A DNA stretch of 55,807 bases from Paenibacillus sinensis (GTDB lineage Bacteria; Bacillota; Bacilli; Paenibacillales; Paenibacillaceae): NCBI RefSeq assembly GCF_019904155.1, contig NZ_JAHCMB010000186.1, positions 1-55,807 of the forward strand, in the 5' to 3' direction. The notes beneath the pieces are model-generated. The model was not told where the DNA came from. It saw nothing but the letters and a program-made list of their open reading frames with translations, and made no database searches. Position 1 is the stretch's first letter. Each line of letters begins with the position of its first letter. Below, one piece after another: positions 7,691 to 14,846 of the stretch. The position numbers were made by a program, and so were the translations under genes.

Positions 7691-7966
7691 ATGGCTAATA
7701 ACACGCTGTTGGAAATTAAACGCAGTCTCGAAGCTCATGTCGGTTCCAAGATTACATTGCGGGCCAACGGTGGCCGCCGCAAGACGGTCGAACGCACCGG
7801 CGTCCTGGAAGAAACGTACCCTTCTGTATTTATCGTCAAGCTGGATGAGGAGCAGCAGTCCTTTAAGCGTGTCTCTTACAGCTATGCCGATATCCTTACC
7901 GAGACCGTTGAAATTACGGTCTGTGAAGACGATGTAGAACTGCCGCTTATGGTTGCAAAAGCGTAA
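7691..7966 (+). CDS. veg: Veg protein
   Basis: A 91-residue conserved Firmicutes protein (DUF1021). In B. subtilis Veg stimulates biofilm formation by countering the repressor SinR; the mechanism is not settled. Family features seen are LLEIKRSLEAHVGSKITLRA at the N-terminus and KRVSYSYADILTETVEI in the second half. ATG at 7691 follows AAAGAGGTGG. Monocistronic: two perfect promoters upstream and a terminator at 7981. Confidence 0.95.
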   Translation: MANNTLLEIKRSLEAHVGSKITLRANGGRRKTVERTGVLEETYPSVFIVKLDEEQQSFKRVSYSYADILTETVEITVCEDDVELPLMVAKA

Positions 7967-7980
7967 ATATTTTCATCATA

Positions 7981-8018
7981 AAACAGCCTTCCTTCATGAA
8001 GAGGGGAGGCTGTTTTGT
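7981..8018 (+). terminator. veg terminator
   Basis: AAACAGCCT (7981-7989) pairs with AGGCTGTTT (8007-8015), followed by TGTTG. The T-run is short, but placement right after veg fits. Confidence 0.7.
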
Positions 8019-8164
8019 TGGGTTAAGGATGTACAAGCTTGGCTCATACACAAGCCTTCCACTTCCCGGCAGTCTGAAAAATGCCCAAATGTATGCTCCG
8101 GCGGATGTCCAACCATACTAAGCGGGCAATCCCTAATTTCATTAAACCGAAGGAGGAATCCGTT

Positions 8165-8341
8165 GTGAGCCGCAGAAAACGGAGCATGATGTCTGAGGAG
8201 CTCAAGACCGAGCTGGCCAAGGAGCTGGGATTCTATGAGACGGTGGAGCGCGAAGGTTGGGGAGGCATACGGGCAAAGGACGCCGGCAACATGGTGAAAC
8301 GGGCGATCCAGCTCGCCGAGCAGGCTGCGCGAAGATCCTGA
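8165..8341 (+). CDS. sspF: Small acid-soluble spore protein SspF
   Basis: A 58-residue alpha/beta-type SASP relative that binds spore DNA. The sequence ELAKELGFYETVEREGWGGI followed by KDAGNMVKRAIQLAEQA closely matches B. subtilis SspF. The frame is open from 8081, but AAGGAGG at 8150-8156 sets a GTG start at 8165 with 8-bp spacing. A weak sigma-G-like -10 (GCTCATACA, 8042-8050) lies upstream, which would suit forespore expression. It sits between veg and ispE, as in B. subtilis. Confidence 0.92.
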   Translation: MSRRKRSMMSEELKTELAKELGFYETVEREGWGGIRAKDAGNMVKRAIQLAEQAARRS

Positions 8342-8359
8342 TCCTATCGCAGCCCGCAT

Positions 8360-8390
8360 AGAAGGCCGTCCTCCGGGACGGCCTTCTTCA
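8360..8390 (+). terminator. sspF terminator
   Basis: AGAAGGCCGTCC pairs perfectly with GGGACGGCCTTCT around a 3-4 nt loop. The following T-run is weak (TCTTCAT). Confidence 0.7.
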
Positions 8391-8450
8391 TGAGGATTAT
8401 GATTGCAGCTCTCCGCAAGGCTTGTCCAGACCGTGCTGCGCCACGGACAA

Positions 8451-8479
8451 TGGACTTCAATCTCAGATTCCCCTATAAT
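8451..8479 (+). promoter_or_regulatory. ispE promoter
   Basis: -35 TGGACT (8451-8456), 17-bp spacer, perfect -10 TATAAT (8474-8479), about 45 bp before the gene. Confidence 0.65.
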
Positions 8480-8525
8480 ATGTTAAGCTGTTCGGTTTGG
8501 GAAAATGGAGAATAGGGTGAACGCC

Positions 8526-9380
8526 TTGAAAGTATATGAAAAAGCGCCGGCCAAAATCAACCTGATGCTCGATGTGCTGCGCAAGCGGCCGGATGGATTT
8601 CATGAGGTGGAAATGATCATGACTATGGTGGATCTCGCCGACAGGCTGGAGCTGTCCGAAATGAAGCGGGACACCATTATTATATCTAGCCAGGCTGGGT
8701 ATATTCCGCTGGACGAGAAGAACCTGGCCTTTCAGGCGGCGAGGCTGCTTAAGGAACGGTACGGTATCAGCCGGGGCGTGCATATCCATCTGGATAAGCA
8801 TATACCGGTTGCCGCCGGACTGGCTGGAGGAAGCAGCGACGCAGCGGCGACGCTTCGCGGGCTGAACCGGCTCTGGCGTCTTGGCCTGTCGCATACGGAG
8901 CTTCAGGAGCTGGGCTCCGAGCTGGGCTCCGATATTCCCTTCTGCGTAACAGGCGGGACGGCCCTCGCTACGGGAAGAGGAGAGAAGCTGGAGCCGATCT
9001 TCAGCATGCCGCAGTGCTGGGTGGTCCTGGCCAAACCGCCGATCAATGTCTCCACGGCCGAGGTGTACGGCAAGCTCCGGGCGGACCGCATTGTGAATCA
9101 TCCTTCCGCTTCATTGATGCGGGAGGCGGTGGAGGCCCGCGACTTCCAATCGGTCTGCGGAAGACTCGGCAACGTCCTGGAGGAGGTAACCCTGAAGCTG
9201 CATCCCGAAGTGCTCCGTCTTAAGGAAGCCATGATCTCGCTGGGAGCCGACGGTGTGCTGATGTCCGGAAGCGGGCCGACCGTGTTCGGGCTCGTATCCA
9301 AGCAGTCGAAGGTGCCGCGGATTTACAACGGTCTGCGGGGATTTTGCAATGAGGTCTACGCCGTTCGTTCGTTGAGATGA
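8526..9380 (+). CDS. ispE: 4-diphosphocytidyl-2-C-methyl-D-erythritol kinase
   Basis: A 284-residue GHMP kinase of the non-mevalonate isoprenoid pathway; it phosphorylates CDP-methylerythritol with ATP. AKINLMLDV near the N-terminus and the ATP-binding PVAAGLAGGSSDAAATLRGL segment near residue 95 are diagnostic, with SGSGPTVFGL near the C-terminus. Two starts are possible: ATG at 8505 without a good ribosome binding site, or TTG at 8526 behind AGGGTG. The TTG gives MKVYEKAPAKINL, the usual family N-terminus, so I prefer it. Order sspF-ispE-purR is as in B. subtilis. Confidence 0.93.
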   Translation: MKVYEKAPAKINLMLDVLRKRPDGFHEVEMIMTMVDLADRLELSEMKRDTIIISSQAGYIPLDEKNLAFQAARLLKERYGISRGVHIHLDKHIPVAAGLAGGSSDAAATLRGLNRLWRLGLSHTELQELGSELGSDIPFCVTGGTALATGRGEKLEPIFSMPQCWVVLAKPPINVSTAEVYGKLRADRIVNHPSASLMREAVEARDFQSVCGRLGNVLEEVTLKLHPEVLRLKEAMISLGADGVLMSGSGPTVFGLVSKQSKVPRIYNGLRGFCNEVYAVRSLR

Positions 9381-9409
9381 AGGCTGAGTGGAATTTGGAG
9401 CCGTATCCC

Positions 9410-9460
9410 TTGTGTAAAGCCGTACAAAAGTGATATATTTTCTCTATAATATTCGGTTTT
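9410..9460 (+). promoter_or_regulatory. purR promoter and PurBox
   Basis: A likely promoter is TTGTGT (9410-9415), 18 bp, TATATT (9434-9439); a second -10-like TATAAT lies at 9445-9450. AATATTCGGTTTT at 9448-9460 is, on the minus strand, AAAACCGAATATT, which fits the PurBox consensus AWWWCCGAACWWT at all but one position. This suggests PurR autoregulation, known in B. subtilis. Confidence 0.6.
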
Positions 9461-9476
9461 GACGAGGGAGCTTCCT

Positions 9477-10313
9477 GTGAAGAAACTTAAAAGAAGTCAG
9501 CGTTTAGTGGATATGACCCAATTTTTGCTGGAAAAGCCGCATGAGCTGCTGTCGCTTTCCACTTTTGCCGAACGGTACGGAGCGGCCAAGTCCTCCATCA
9601 GCGAGGATCTGGCGATTATCAAGGAAGTGTTCGAGGGCGAAGGTATCGGAGAGCTGCAGACGCTGGCCGGAGCGGCAGGCGGTGTGAAATACATTCCCAT
9701 TATGCCTGGAGAGATGGCGCTGTCCTTCGTTCAGGATCTGTGCAGACAGCTTGAGCAGAGCGACCGCATTCTCCCGGGCGGTTATTTGTATATGTCCGAC
9801 CTGCTGGGACAGCCGTCCCTCATGGAGCAGGCGGGCAAGATTATTGCGACGGCATTTTACGGAGTTCCGATCGACAGCGTCATGACAGTGGAGACCAAAG
9901 GCATCCCGCTGGCGTATGCGACGGCGGCGCAGCTGGGACTGCCGGTGGTGCTGGTGCGGCGCGACCACAAGGTGACGGAAGGCTCGGCGGTCAGCATTAA
10001 TTATGTATCGGGCTCCCACAAGAGCATACATACGATGTCCCTGTCGCGCAGGGCGCTGAAGGAGAAGTCGCGCGTGCTCATCGTCGACGACTTCATGAAG
10101 GCGGGCGGAACCGTCGGCGGCATGGTAGATCTGCTGAAGGAATTCAATGCAGAGGTCGCAGGCGTCGGCGTTCTCGTGGAATCGGACGCGGTAGAGTCGG
10201 AGGAGCGCCTTTTGCATGATTATGTGTCACTCATTCGGCTGGGCGAGGTAGACCCCAAGGAACGGCGGGTATTGGCGTATCCGGGCAATTTCTTCAATAA
10301 TCCTCAGCTATAA
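9477..10313 (+). CDS. purR: Pur operon repressor PurR
   Basis: A 278-residue regulator of purine biosynthesis that senses PRPP. An N-terminal winged-helix region (RRSQRLVDM-like start, then AAKSSISEDLAIIKE near residue 40) is joined to a type I phosphoribosyltransferase-like domain with the PRPP motif VLIVDDFMKAGGT near residue 200. TTG at 9459 is in frame, but GAGGGAG at 9464-9470 positions GTG at 9477 with 6-bp spacing, and this gives the family N-terminus MKKLKRSQRLVD. B. subtilis has ridA (yabJ) next; here spoVG follows directly. Confidence 0.93.
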   Translation: MKKLKRSQRLVDMTQFLLEKPHELLSLSTFAERYGAAKSSISEDLAIIKEVFEGEGIGELQTLAGAAGGVKYIPIMPGEMALSFVQDLCRQLEQSDRILPGGYLYMSDLLGQPSLMEQAGKIIATAFYGVPIDSVMTVETKGIPLAYATAAQLGLPVVLVRRDHKVTEGSAVSINYVSGSHKSIHTMSLSRRALKEKSRVLIVDDFMKAGGTVGGMVDLLKEFNAEVAGVGVLVESDAVESEERLLHDYVSLIRLGEVDPKERRVLAYPGNFFNNPQL

Positions 10314-10422
10314 ATATATGGCAATTTCGTGAATGATGGTGTGGAAAGAGATTAAAGCACACTAAAAACACCGTTTTGTCAAATTTATGGGATTATGAAA
10401 GGGATTTTATGCCACCAAAAAG

Positions 10423-10451
10423 AAGGAATTTGCCTGAGTGTGTGGAATTAT
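10423..10451 (+). promoter_or_regulatory. Sigma-H promoter of spoVG
   Basis: AAGGAATTT (10423-10431), 12-bp spacer, GGAATTAT (10444-10451). This matches the sigma-H pattern (AGGAWWW, then GAATW) and has the same spacing as the B. subtilis spoVG promoter. Confidence 0.78.
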
Positions 10452-10491
10452 ACACCCAAGTCTCTTATGGAAAAAGGTGGTGAACACACAC

Positions 10492-10776
10492 ATGCAAATT
10501 ACGGATGTCAGACTCCGCCGCGTTAACTCTGAGGGGAGAATGAAAGCAATCGCATCCATTACCATCGATAACGAGTTTGTCGTTCACGACATTCGCGTCA
10601 TTGACGGCAACAATGGAATGTTCGTTGCTATGCCCAGCAAACGTACGCCGGATGGGGAATTCCGTGACATCGCGCATCCGATTTCTTCCGGAACGCGAGA
10701 GAAGATCCAGACTGCGGTGCTGGCTGAGTATGACCGCGCGGCAACGGAAGAAGAAGTGATCGAAGAAGGAGCGTAA
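10492..10776 (+). CDS. spoVG: Septation and RNA/DNA-binding regulator SpoVG
   Basis: A 94-residue nucleic-acid-binding protein that affects asymmetric septation in Bacillus and virulence genes in other Firmicutes. MQITDVRLRRVN, MKAIASITIDNEFVVHDIRV and MPSKRTPDGEFRDIAHPI are highly conserved. The frame opens at 10438, but the AAAGGTGGTG ribosome binding site places ATG at 10492. The acidic C-terminal tail is normal. Single-gene unit: sigma-H promoter before it and strong terminator after it. Confidence 0.96.
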   Translation: MQITDVRLRRVNSEGRMKAIASITIDNEFVVHDIRVIDGNNGMFVAMPSKRTPDGEFRDIAHPISSGTREKIQTAVLAEYDRAATEEEVIEEGA

Positions 10777-10846
10777 TCGCTCCGGGAAGTGCCCTTGCTT
10801 TTTGGACAGTGGTTTCGGCTATGTAAATTCGAATTGGGGTTCGAAG

Positions 10847-10885
10847 AAAAGAGAACCATCCTTGGGATGGTTCTCTTTTCTTTTT
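10847..10885 (+). terminator. spoVG terminator
   Basis: AAAAGAGAACCATCC pairs with GGATGGTTCTCTTTT around a short loop, followed by CTTTTT. Confidence 0.92.
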
Positions 10886-10937
10886 GCCGAGAATGAAGTA
10901 TATTCAGTAATGAGTTTAGAGTAGGAGGTTGGCATTC

Positions 10938-12338
10938 TTGAAAAGAATGGCTGTTGTTTTGGCCGCGGGTCAGGGAAAGCGCATGAAATCGAAGCTGTAT
11001 AAAGTGCTGCATCCCGTCTGCGGAAAGCCGATGGTAGGGCATGTGCTTGACACAGTCAGAGCAACCGGCTGCCAGCGCAATATTGTGGTGGTAGGACACG
11101 GAGCCGAGAGCGTACAAGCTTACTTGGGCGATTCGGTAGAGTATGTCCTTCAGGAAACCCAGCTTGGAACCGGCCATGCCGTTATGCAGGCCAAGGATAT
11201 CCTGAGCGGGGAAGAAGGCACCCTGATTGTCGCTTGCGGAGATACACCGCTTGTGAAGCCGGAGACACTGGCCGAAATGATGGTGCTGCATGAGCAGCGG
11301 GGAGCAGCGGCGACGGTTCTGACCGCCGTAATGGACAATCCCGCGGGACTCGGACGCATTATCCGCACCGAAGACGGCGCGCTGCTGAAGATTGTGGAAC
11401 AGAAAGACTGCACGCCGGAAGAGGATGCCATACGCGAAATCAATACCGGGATCTACTGTTTTGACAACGCCAAGATGTTCGCGGCGCTGCAGCAGGTGAC
11501 GAATCAGAACGCGCAGGGCGAATATTACTTAACCGATGTTATCGGCATTTTGCGGGAACAGGGAGAGCTGGTGCTTGCTTTCCAGAGTAATGATGCAGCA
11601 GAGTCGATCGGCGTGAACGATCGCTTGGCGCTGTCCGAGGCTGAAAGCCAAATGCGCCTTCGCATCAACCGCCGTCATATGCTGAATGGAGTAACGATTA
11701 TAGATCCCGCCTCAACCTATATAGAAGCCGACGTGACAATCGGCGCGGACACGGTGATTTACCCGGGTTCGGTACTGAAAGGCAAGACCGCTATCGGAGA
11801 GGGCTGCATCATTGGACCCTCCAGCGAAATTGAAGACAGCGCCATTTTGGACGGGGCCAAGATCAAGCATTCCGTCTTAAGCGGTGCCGAAGTCGGCGCA
11901 CGGACTTCCGTTGGGCCTTTTGCCTATTTGCGTCCGGGCAGCGTCCTGGGTGAAGATGTGAAGATCGGCGACTTCGTGGAGATCAAAAAAGCCACCATCG
12001 GCGACGGCTCCAAAGTATCCCACCTGAGCTATGTGGGTGACGCCGTAGTTGGCAAGAACGTGAATGTGGGCTGCGGGGCGATCACGGTCAACTACGACGG
12101 ATTTAATAAATCCCTGACGGAAATCGGGGACGAGGCTTTTATCGGCAGCAACGTCAACCTGATTGCTCCCGTCAAGGTCGGCAAAGGCGCCTATGTAGTA
12201 GCTGGCTCTACGATTACCAAGGCGGTCGACGAAGGTGATCTTGCGATCGCGAGACAGCGTCAGGAGAACAAGCCGGGTTATGCGGACAAGATCCGTGCCC
12301 GGGCCAAAGCAAAAAAAAGCCAGCGCCATCCATCGTAA
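10938..12338 (+). CDS. glmU: Bifunctional GlcN-1-P acetyltransferase / GlcNAc-1-P uridyltransferase
   Basis: A 466-residue enzyme making UDP-GlcNAc for peptidoglycan and wall polymers. The N-terminal pyrophosphorylase has LAAGQGKRMKS near residue 10 and KLYKVLHPVCGKPM. The C-terminal half is a left-handed beta-helix of hexapeptide repeats with YLRPGSVLGEDVKIGDFVEI and the NYDGFNK motif. TTG at 10929 is in frame, but AGGAGG at 10923-10928 points to TTG at 10938, giving MKRMAVVLAAG like homologues; ATG at 10947 is a third option. Coupled with prs downstream, 51 bp away. Confidence 0.94.
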   Translation: MKRMAVVLAAGQGKRMKSKLYKVLHPVCGKPMVGHVLDTVRATGCQRNIVVVGHGAESVQAYLGDSVEYVLQETQLGTGHAVMQAKDILSGEEGTLIVACGDTPLVKPETLAEMMVLHEQRGAAATVLTAVMDNPAGLGRIIRTEDGALLKIVEQKDCTPEEDAIREINTGIYCFDNAKMFAALQQVTNQNAQGEYYLTDVIGILREQGELVLAFQSNDAAESIGVNDRLALSEAESQMRLRINRRHMLNGVTIIDPASTYIEADVTIGADTVIYPGSVLKGKTAIGEGCIIGPSSEIEDSAILDGAKIKHSVLSGAEVGARTSVGPFAYLRPGSVLGEDVKIGDFVEIKKATIGDGSKVSHLSYVGDAVVGKNVNVGCGAITVNYDGFNKSLTEIGDEAFIGSNVNLIAPVKVGKGAYVVAGSTITKAVDEGDLAIARQRQENKPGYADKIRARAKAKKSQRHPS

Positions 12339-12389
12339 GCGCGCGGGCAGCCAAAATTCCATTGAACCGTCACGGAGGTTTAACTTTTT

Positions 12390-13343
12390 ATGGCTTATCT
12401 GGATTCCAAGTTAAAAATTTTCACCTGTAACTCCAATCCGAAGCTGGCTCATCAGATCGCCGATTATATCGGGATTCCAATGGGTGAGTCCCACACAACC
12501 AGTTTCAGCGACGGCGAAATTCAGGTCAAGCTGTCGGAGAGCGTTCGCGGCTGCCACGTCTACATCGTGCAGTCGACATGCGGTCCGGTCAACGACAACC
12601 TGATGGAGATGCTGGTTATGATCGACGCGCTGAAGCGCGCCTCGGCCAAGAGCATCAATGTCGTTATTCCGTATTACGGGTATGCCCGTCAGGACCGCAA
12701 GGCCCGTTCGCGCGATCCGATTACAGCCAAGCTGGTAGCCGACCTGATTGAACGTGCGGGCGCGCACCGCGTCATTACGATGGACCTGCATGCTATGCAG
12801 ATTCAGGGCTTCTTCAATATCCCGGTGGATCATATGCTGGGCGTGCCGATTCTGGCGCAGTATTTCCGTTCGAAACAAATTCAGAATCCAGTCGTCGTAT
12901 CTCCTGACCATGGTGGCGTGGTCCGCGCAAGAAAGCTGGCCGACTTCCTGAACGCGCCGCTTGCGATTATCGACAAGCGCCGTCCGGAGCCAAATGTCAG
13001 CGAGGTTATGAATATCATCGGTAACATCGAAGGCAAGACGGCGATCCTTATCGACGACATTATCGATACGGCCGGCACCATTGTCCTGGGCGCCAATGCT
13101 CTGATGGAAGGCGGCGTGAGAGAGGTATACGCCTGCTGTACGCACCCGGTACTGTCCGGACCTGCGCATGAGCGTCTGGAGAATTCGCCGATCAAAGAGG
13201 TTGTCGTCACCGACACGATTCCGATCCGCCACGAGAAGCCTACCAACAAGCTGAGAGTGTTGTCTGTAGCTCCGCTGCTCGGCGAGGCGATTATCCGCGT
13301 TCACGAGGAACTGTCCATCAGCAAGCTGTTCGAGATTGAATAA
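12390..13343 (+). CDS. prs: Ribose-phosphate pyrophosphokinase
   Basis: A 317-residue PRPP synthetase transferring pyrophosphate from ATP to ribose-5-phosphate, feeding purine, pyrimidine, histidine and NAD synthesis. YYGYARQDRKARSRDPITAK near residue 97 is the flexible/ATP segment and LIDDIIDTAGTI near 218 the PRPP loop. ATG at 12390 follows ACGGAGG. B. subtilis has ctc (ribosomal L25-type) next; it is absent here. Confidence 0.97.
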   Translation: MAYLDSKLKIFTCNSNPKLAHQIADYIGIPMGESHTTSFSDGEIQVKLSESVRGCHVYIVQSTCGPVNDNLMEMLVMIDALKRASAKSINVVIPYYGYARQDRKARSRDPITAKLVADLIERAGAHRVITMDLHAMQIQGFFNIPVDHMLGVPILAQYFRSKQIQNPVVVSPDHGGVVRARKLADFLNAPLAIIDKRRPEPNVSEVMNIIGNIEGKTAILIDDIIDTAGTIVLGANALMEGGVREVYACCTHPVLSGPAHERLENSPIKEVVVTDTIPIRHEKPTNKLRVLSVAPLLGEAIIRVHEELSISKLFEIE

Positions 13344-13366
13344 GAAGCGGGGACAAGGCCGAATGT

Positions 13367-13415
13367 CCGACAAAGGGTTACACCTCCTGAAGCAGGAGAT
13401 GTAACCCCTTGTCGG
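13367..13415. terminator. Long hairpin between prs and the convergent small ORF
   Basis: CCGACAA-GGGTTACA-CTCCTG pairs almost throughout with CAGGAG-TGTAACCC-TTGTCGG, a stem of over 20 bp. T-runs on both sides are poor, but its place between convergent genes suits a bidirectional terminator. Confidence 0.65.
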
Positions 13416-13445
13416 TTTGGCGAAGATTGCATTGAAGCGGCAGAG

Positions 13446-13646
13446 CTAGAAGCCCGGCCGTGAGATGAAGGTGAACATACTTCGGTTATAGAGGGTGCCT
13501 TGGAGCTCGGCGAAGCTGCCGTCGACAGCCGTGAGAATACCGATATCGACATGCTCGTCGCCGCGGTACACCTCAACCGGAATGGCAAACTGAAGATGGT
13601 ATTGGAAATGCCGGTGAAGCGTCAGAGGCTCACCCTGCTGAAGCAT
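13446..13646 (-). CDS. Small conserved-looking protein, function unknown
   Basis: A 66-residue soluble protein with a mixed hydrophobic/charged pattern that looks like a compact beta-rich domain (segments FAIPVEVYRGDEHVDIG and GTLYNRSMFTFISR). I do not recognise the family. Support for a real gene: on the minus strand the ATG at 13646 is preceded by AGGTGATC at 5-bp spacing, which matches the extended anti-Shine-Dalgarno complement; it occupies an otherwise empty gap, is convergent to prs with a shared hairpin, and diverges from pth. The opposite-strand frame (13500-13688) lacks such a site. It lies where B. subtilis has ctc, on the other strand, but does not resemble Ctc. Confidence 0.6.
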   Translation of the reverse strand: MLQQGEPLTLHRHFQYHLQFAIPVEVYRGDEHVDIGILTAVDGSFAELQGTLYNRSMFTFISRPGF

Positions 13647-13733
13647 AGAAAGATCACCTGTCTTCTTGAAATGGATTCCGGGGTTTGAAGCACCCTTATG
13701 CTTCTATTGTACCAAGAAAGGGAAGGTTTACAA

Positions 13734-14294
13734 ATGAAATGGATTGTCGGTCTGGGCAACCCGGGGCCGCAGTACGCCAAGACCCGGCACAATGTCGGCT
13801 TTATGGCTCTGGACGAGCTGGCGCGCCGCCACGGCATCTCCTTTAACCAGAACAAGTGCAAGTCCGTCATCGGGGAAGGAAATATCGGCGGAACCAAGGT
13901 CGTGCTGATCAAGCCGATGACCTTCATGAATCTTTCGGGCGAAGCGGTTCGCGCTTATATGGATTATTACAAGGTCGCCCTTGAGGATATGATCGTCGTC
14001 TATGATGATCTGGATACGGAAGTGGGCAAAATCCGGCTGCGCTACCAGGGCAGCGCCGGAGGGCATAACGGAATCAAGTCAATCATTCAGCATACCGGTA
14101 CACAGAGCTTCAACCGGGTCCGCATGGGCATTTCACGGCCGGAGCCGGGCTATGCCATTATCGATTATGTACTGGGGACTTTCCCCAAGAAGGAAAGCGA
14201 GAAGCTGTCGGATATGATCGGCAGTACCTGCGATGCGCTGGAATTCAGTCTGGATCATACCTATGAACAGACGATGGCCAAGTTCAACGGCTAA
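13734..14294 (+). CDS. pth: Peptidyl-tRNA hydrolase
   Basis: A 186-residue enzyme that frees tRNA from peptidyl-tRNA dropped by ribosomes. The start MKWIVGLGNPGPQYAKTRHN contains N10 and the catalytic H20-type residue; MTFMNLSG and DDLDTEVGKIRLR-type segments follow, then GSAGGHNGIKSI. The frame opens at 13698, but GGGAAGGT sets ATG at 13734. Followed by fin, as in B. subtilis. Confidence 0.96.
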   Translation: MKWIVGLGNPGPQYAKTRHNVGFMALDELARRHGISFNQNKCKSVIGEGNIGGTKVVLIKPMTFMNLSGEAVRAYMDYYKVALEDMIVVYDDLDTEVGKIRLRYQGSAGGHNGIKSIIQHTGTQSFNRVRMGISRPEPGYAIIDYVLGTFPKKESEKLSDMIGSTCDALEFSLDHTYEQTMAKFNG

Positions 14295-14306
14295 TTGCAG
14301 GCCTTG

Positions 14307-14335
14307 GGCTAGCAGGGGAGCAAACGGGGCATACT
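14307..14335 (+). promoter_or_regulatory. Sigma-F-type promoter of fin
   Basis: GGCTA (14307-14311), 15-bp spacer, GGGCATACT (14327-14335). The -10 fits GGNNANANT exactly and the spacing is that of sigma-F/sigma-G promoters. fin is a sigma-F target in B. subtilis. Confidence 0.65.
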
Positions 14336-14367
14336 GAAGGTATATTCTACCTTCAGGAGGCATATTC

Positions 14368-14598
14368 ATGGCAATACACTATGTGTGCAGACACTGCCGG
14401 ACCGTTCTTGGGAGCATACCAAGAAACGCTGTCAGCGAGATGAAGCTGGGCCTTCATTCCTTGACCCCCGCAGAACGCAGAGATATAATAGCGTATGATT
14501 CGGAAGGCGGGATTACCGTAAAGGTAACCTGCGATTACTGCAAGGAAGCGCTGGAGTATAATCCGGAGCTGAGCCTGCTGGCCAACCCGCTTCAGTAG
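14368..14598 (+). CDS. fin: Anti-sigma-F factor Fin
   Basis: A 76-residue zinc-ribbon-like protein (YabK) that in B. subtilis binds and shuts down sigma-F in the forespore to allow the switch to sigma-G. Four cysteines form two CxxC pairs, C7/C10 and C55/C58; the spacing and the LTPAERRDII segment between them are family features. ATG follows TTCAGGAGGCATATTC. A sigma-F-type promoter precedes it, consistent with negative feedback. Confidence 0.92.
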   Translation: MAIHYVCRHCRTVLGSIPRNAVSEMKLGLHSLTPAERRDIIAYDSEGGITVKVTCDYCKEALEYNPELSLLANPLQ

Positions 14599-14708
14599 CG
14601 GGAGGCCGTTACCGATGTCACGCACAATCCGAAAGCCTTGGCTCAAAAGCTGAGGCTTATTTTGAAATGTAGAATGTATAAGCTTCGCCATTAATTTATA
14701 TGATCAGG

Positions 14709-14743
14709 GGATAAGCCGGACGGCGTATCCTTGTTCTTCTATT
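14709..14743 (+). terminator. Probable fin terminator
   Basis: GGATAAGCCG (14709-14718) and CGGCGTATCC (14721-14730) form a 10-bp stem with one mismatch, followed by TTGTTCTTCT. The rest of 14599-14846 shows only the mfd ribosome binding site. Confidence 0.5.
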
Positions 14744-14846
14744 TCCGGGTTTGCCGGATCTTTAAAAAATTTATTATTCCATGCGCGTTGAAGCGGCGGA
14801 AGAGCCCGCTCCGCTAGATGCGATTTGAGTAAGTGAGGTGCGCCTT

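Noticed and set aside
13500..13688. 62-codon plus-strand frame opposite the small minus-strand ORF
   Set aside because: No ribosome binding site, and the opposite frame has a strong one and a more protein-like composition.
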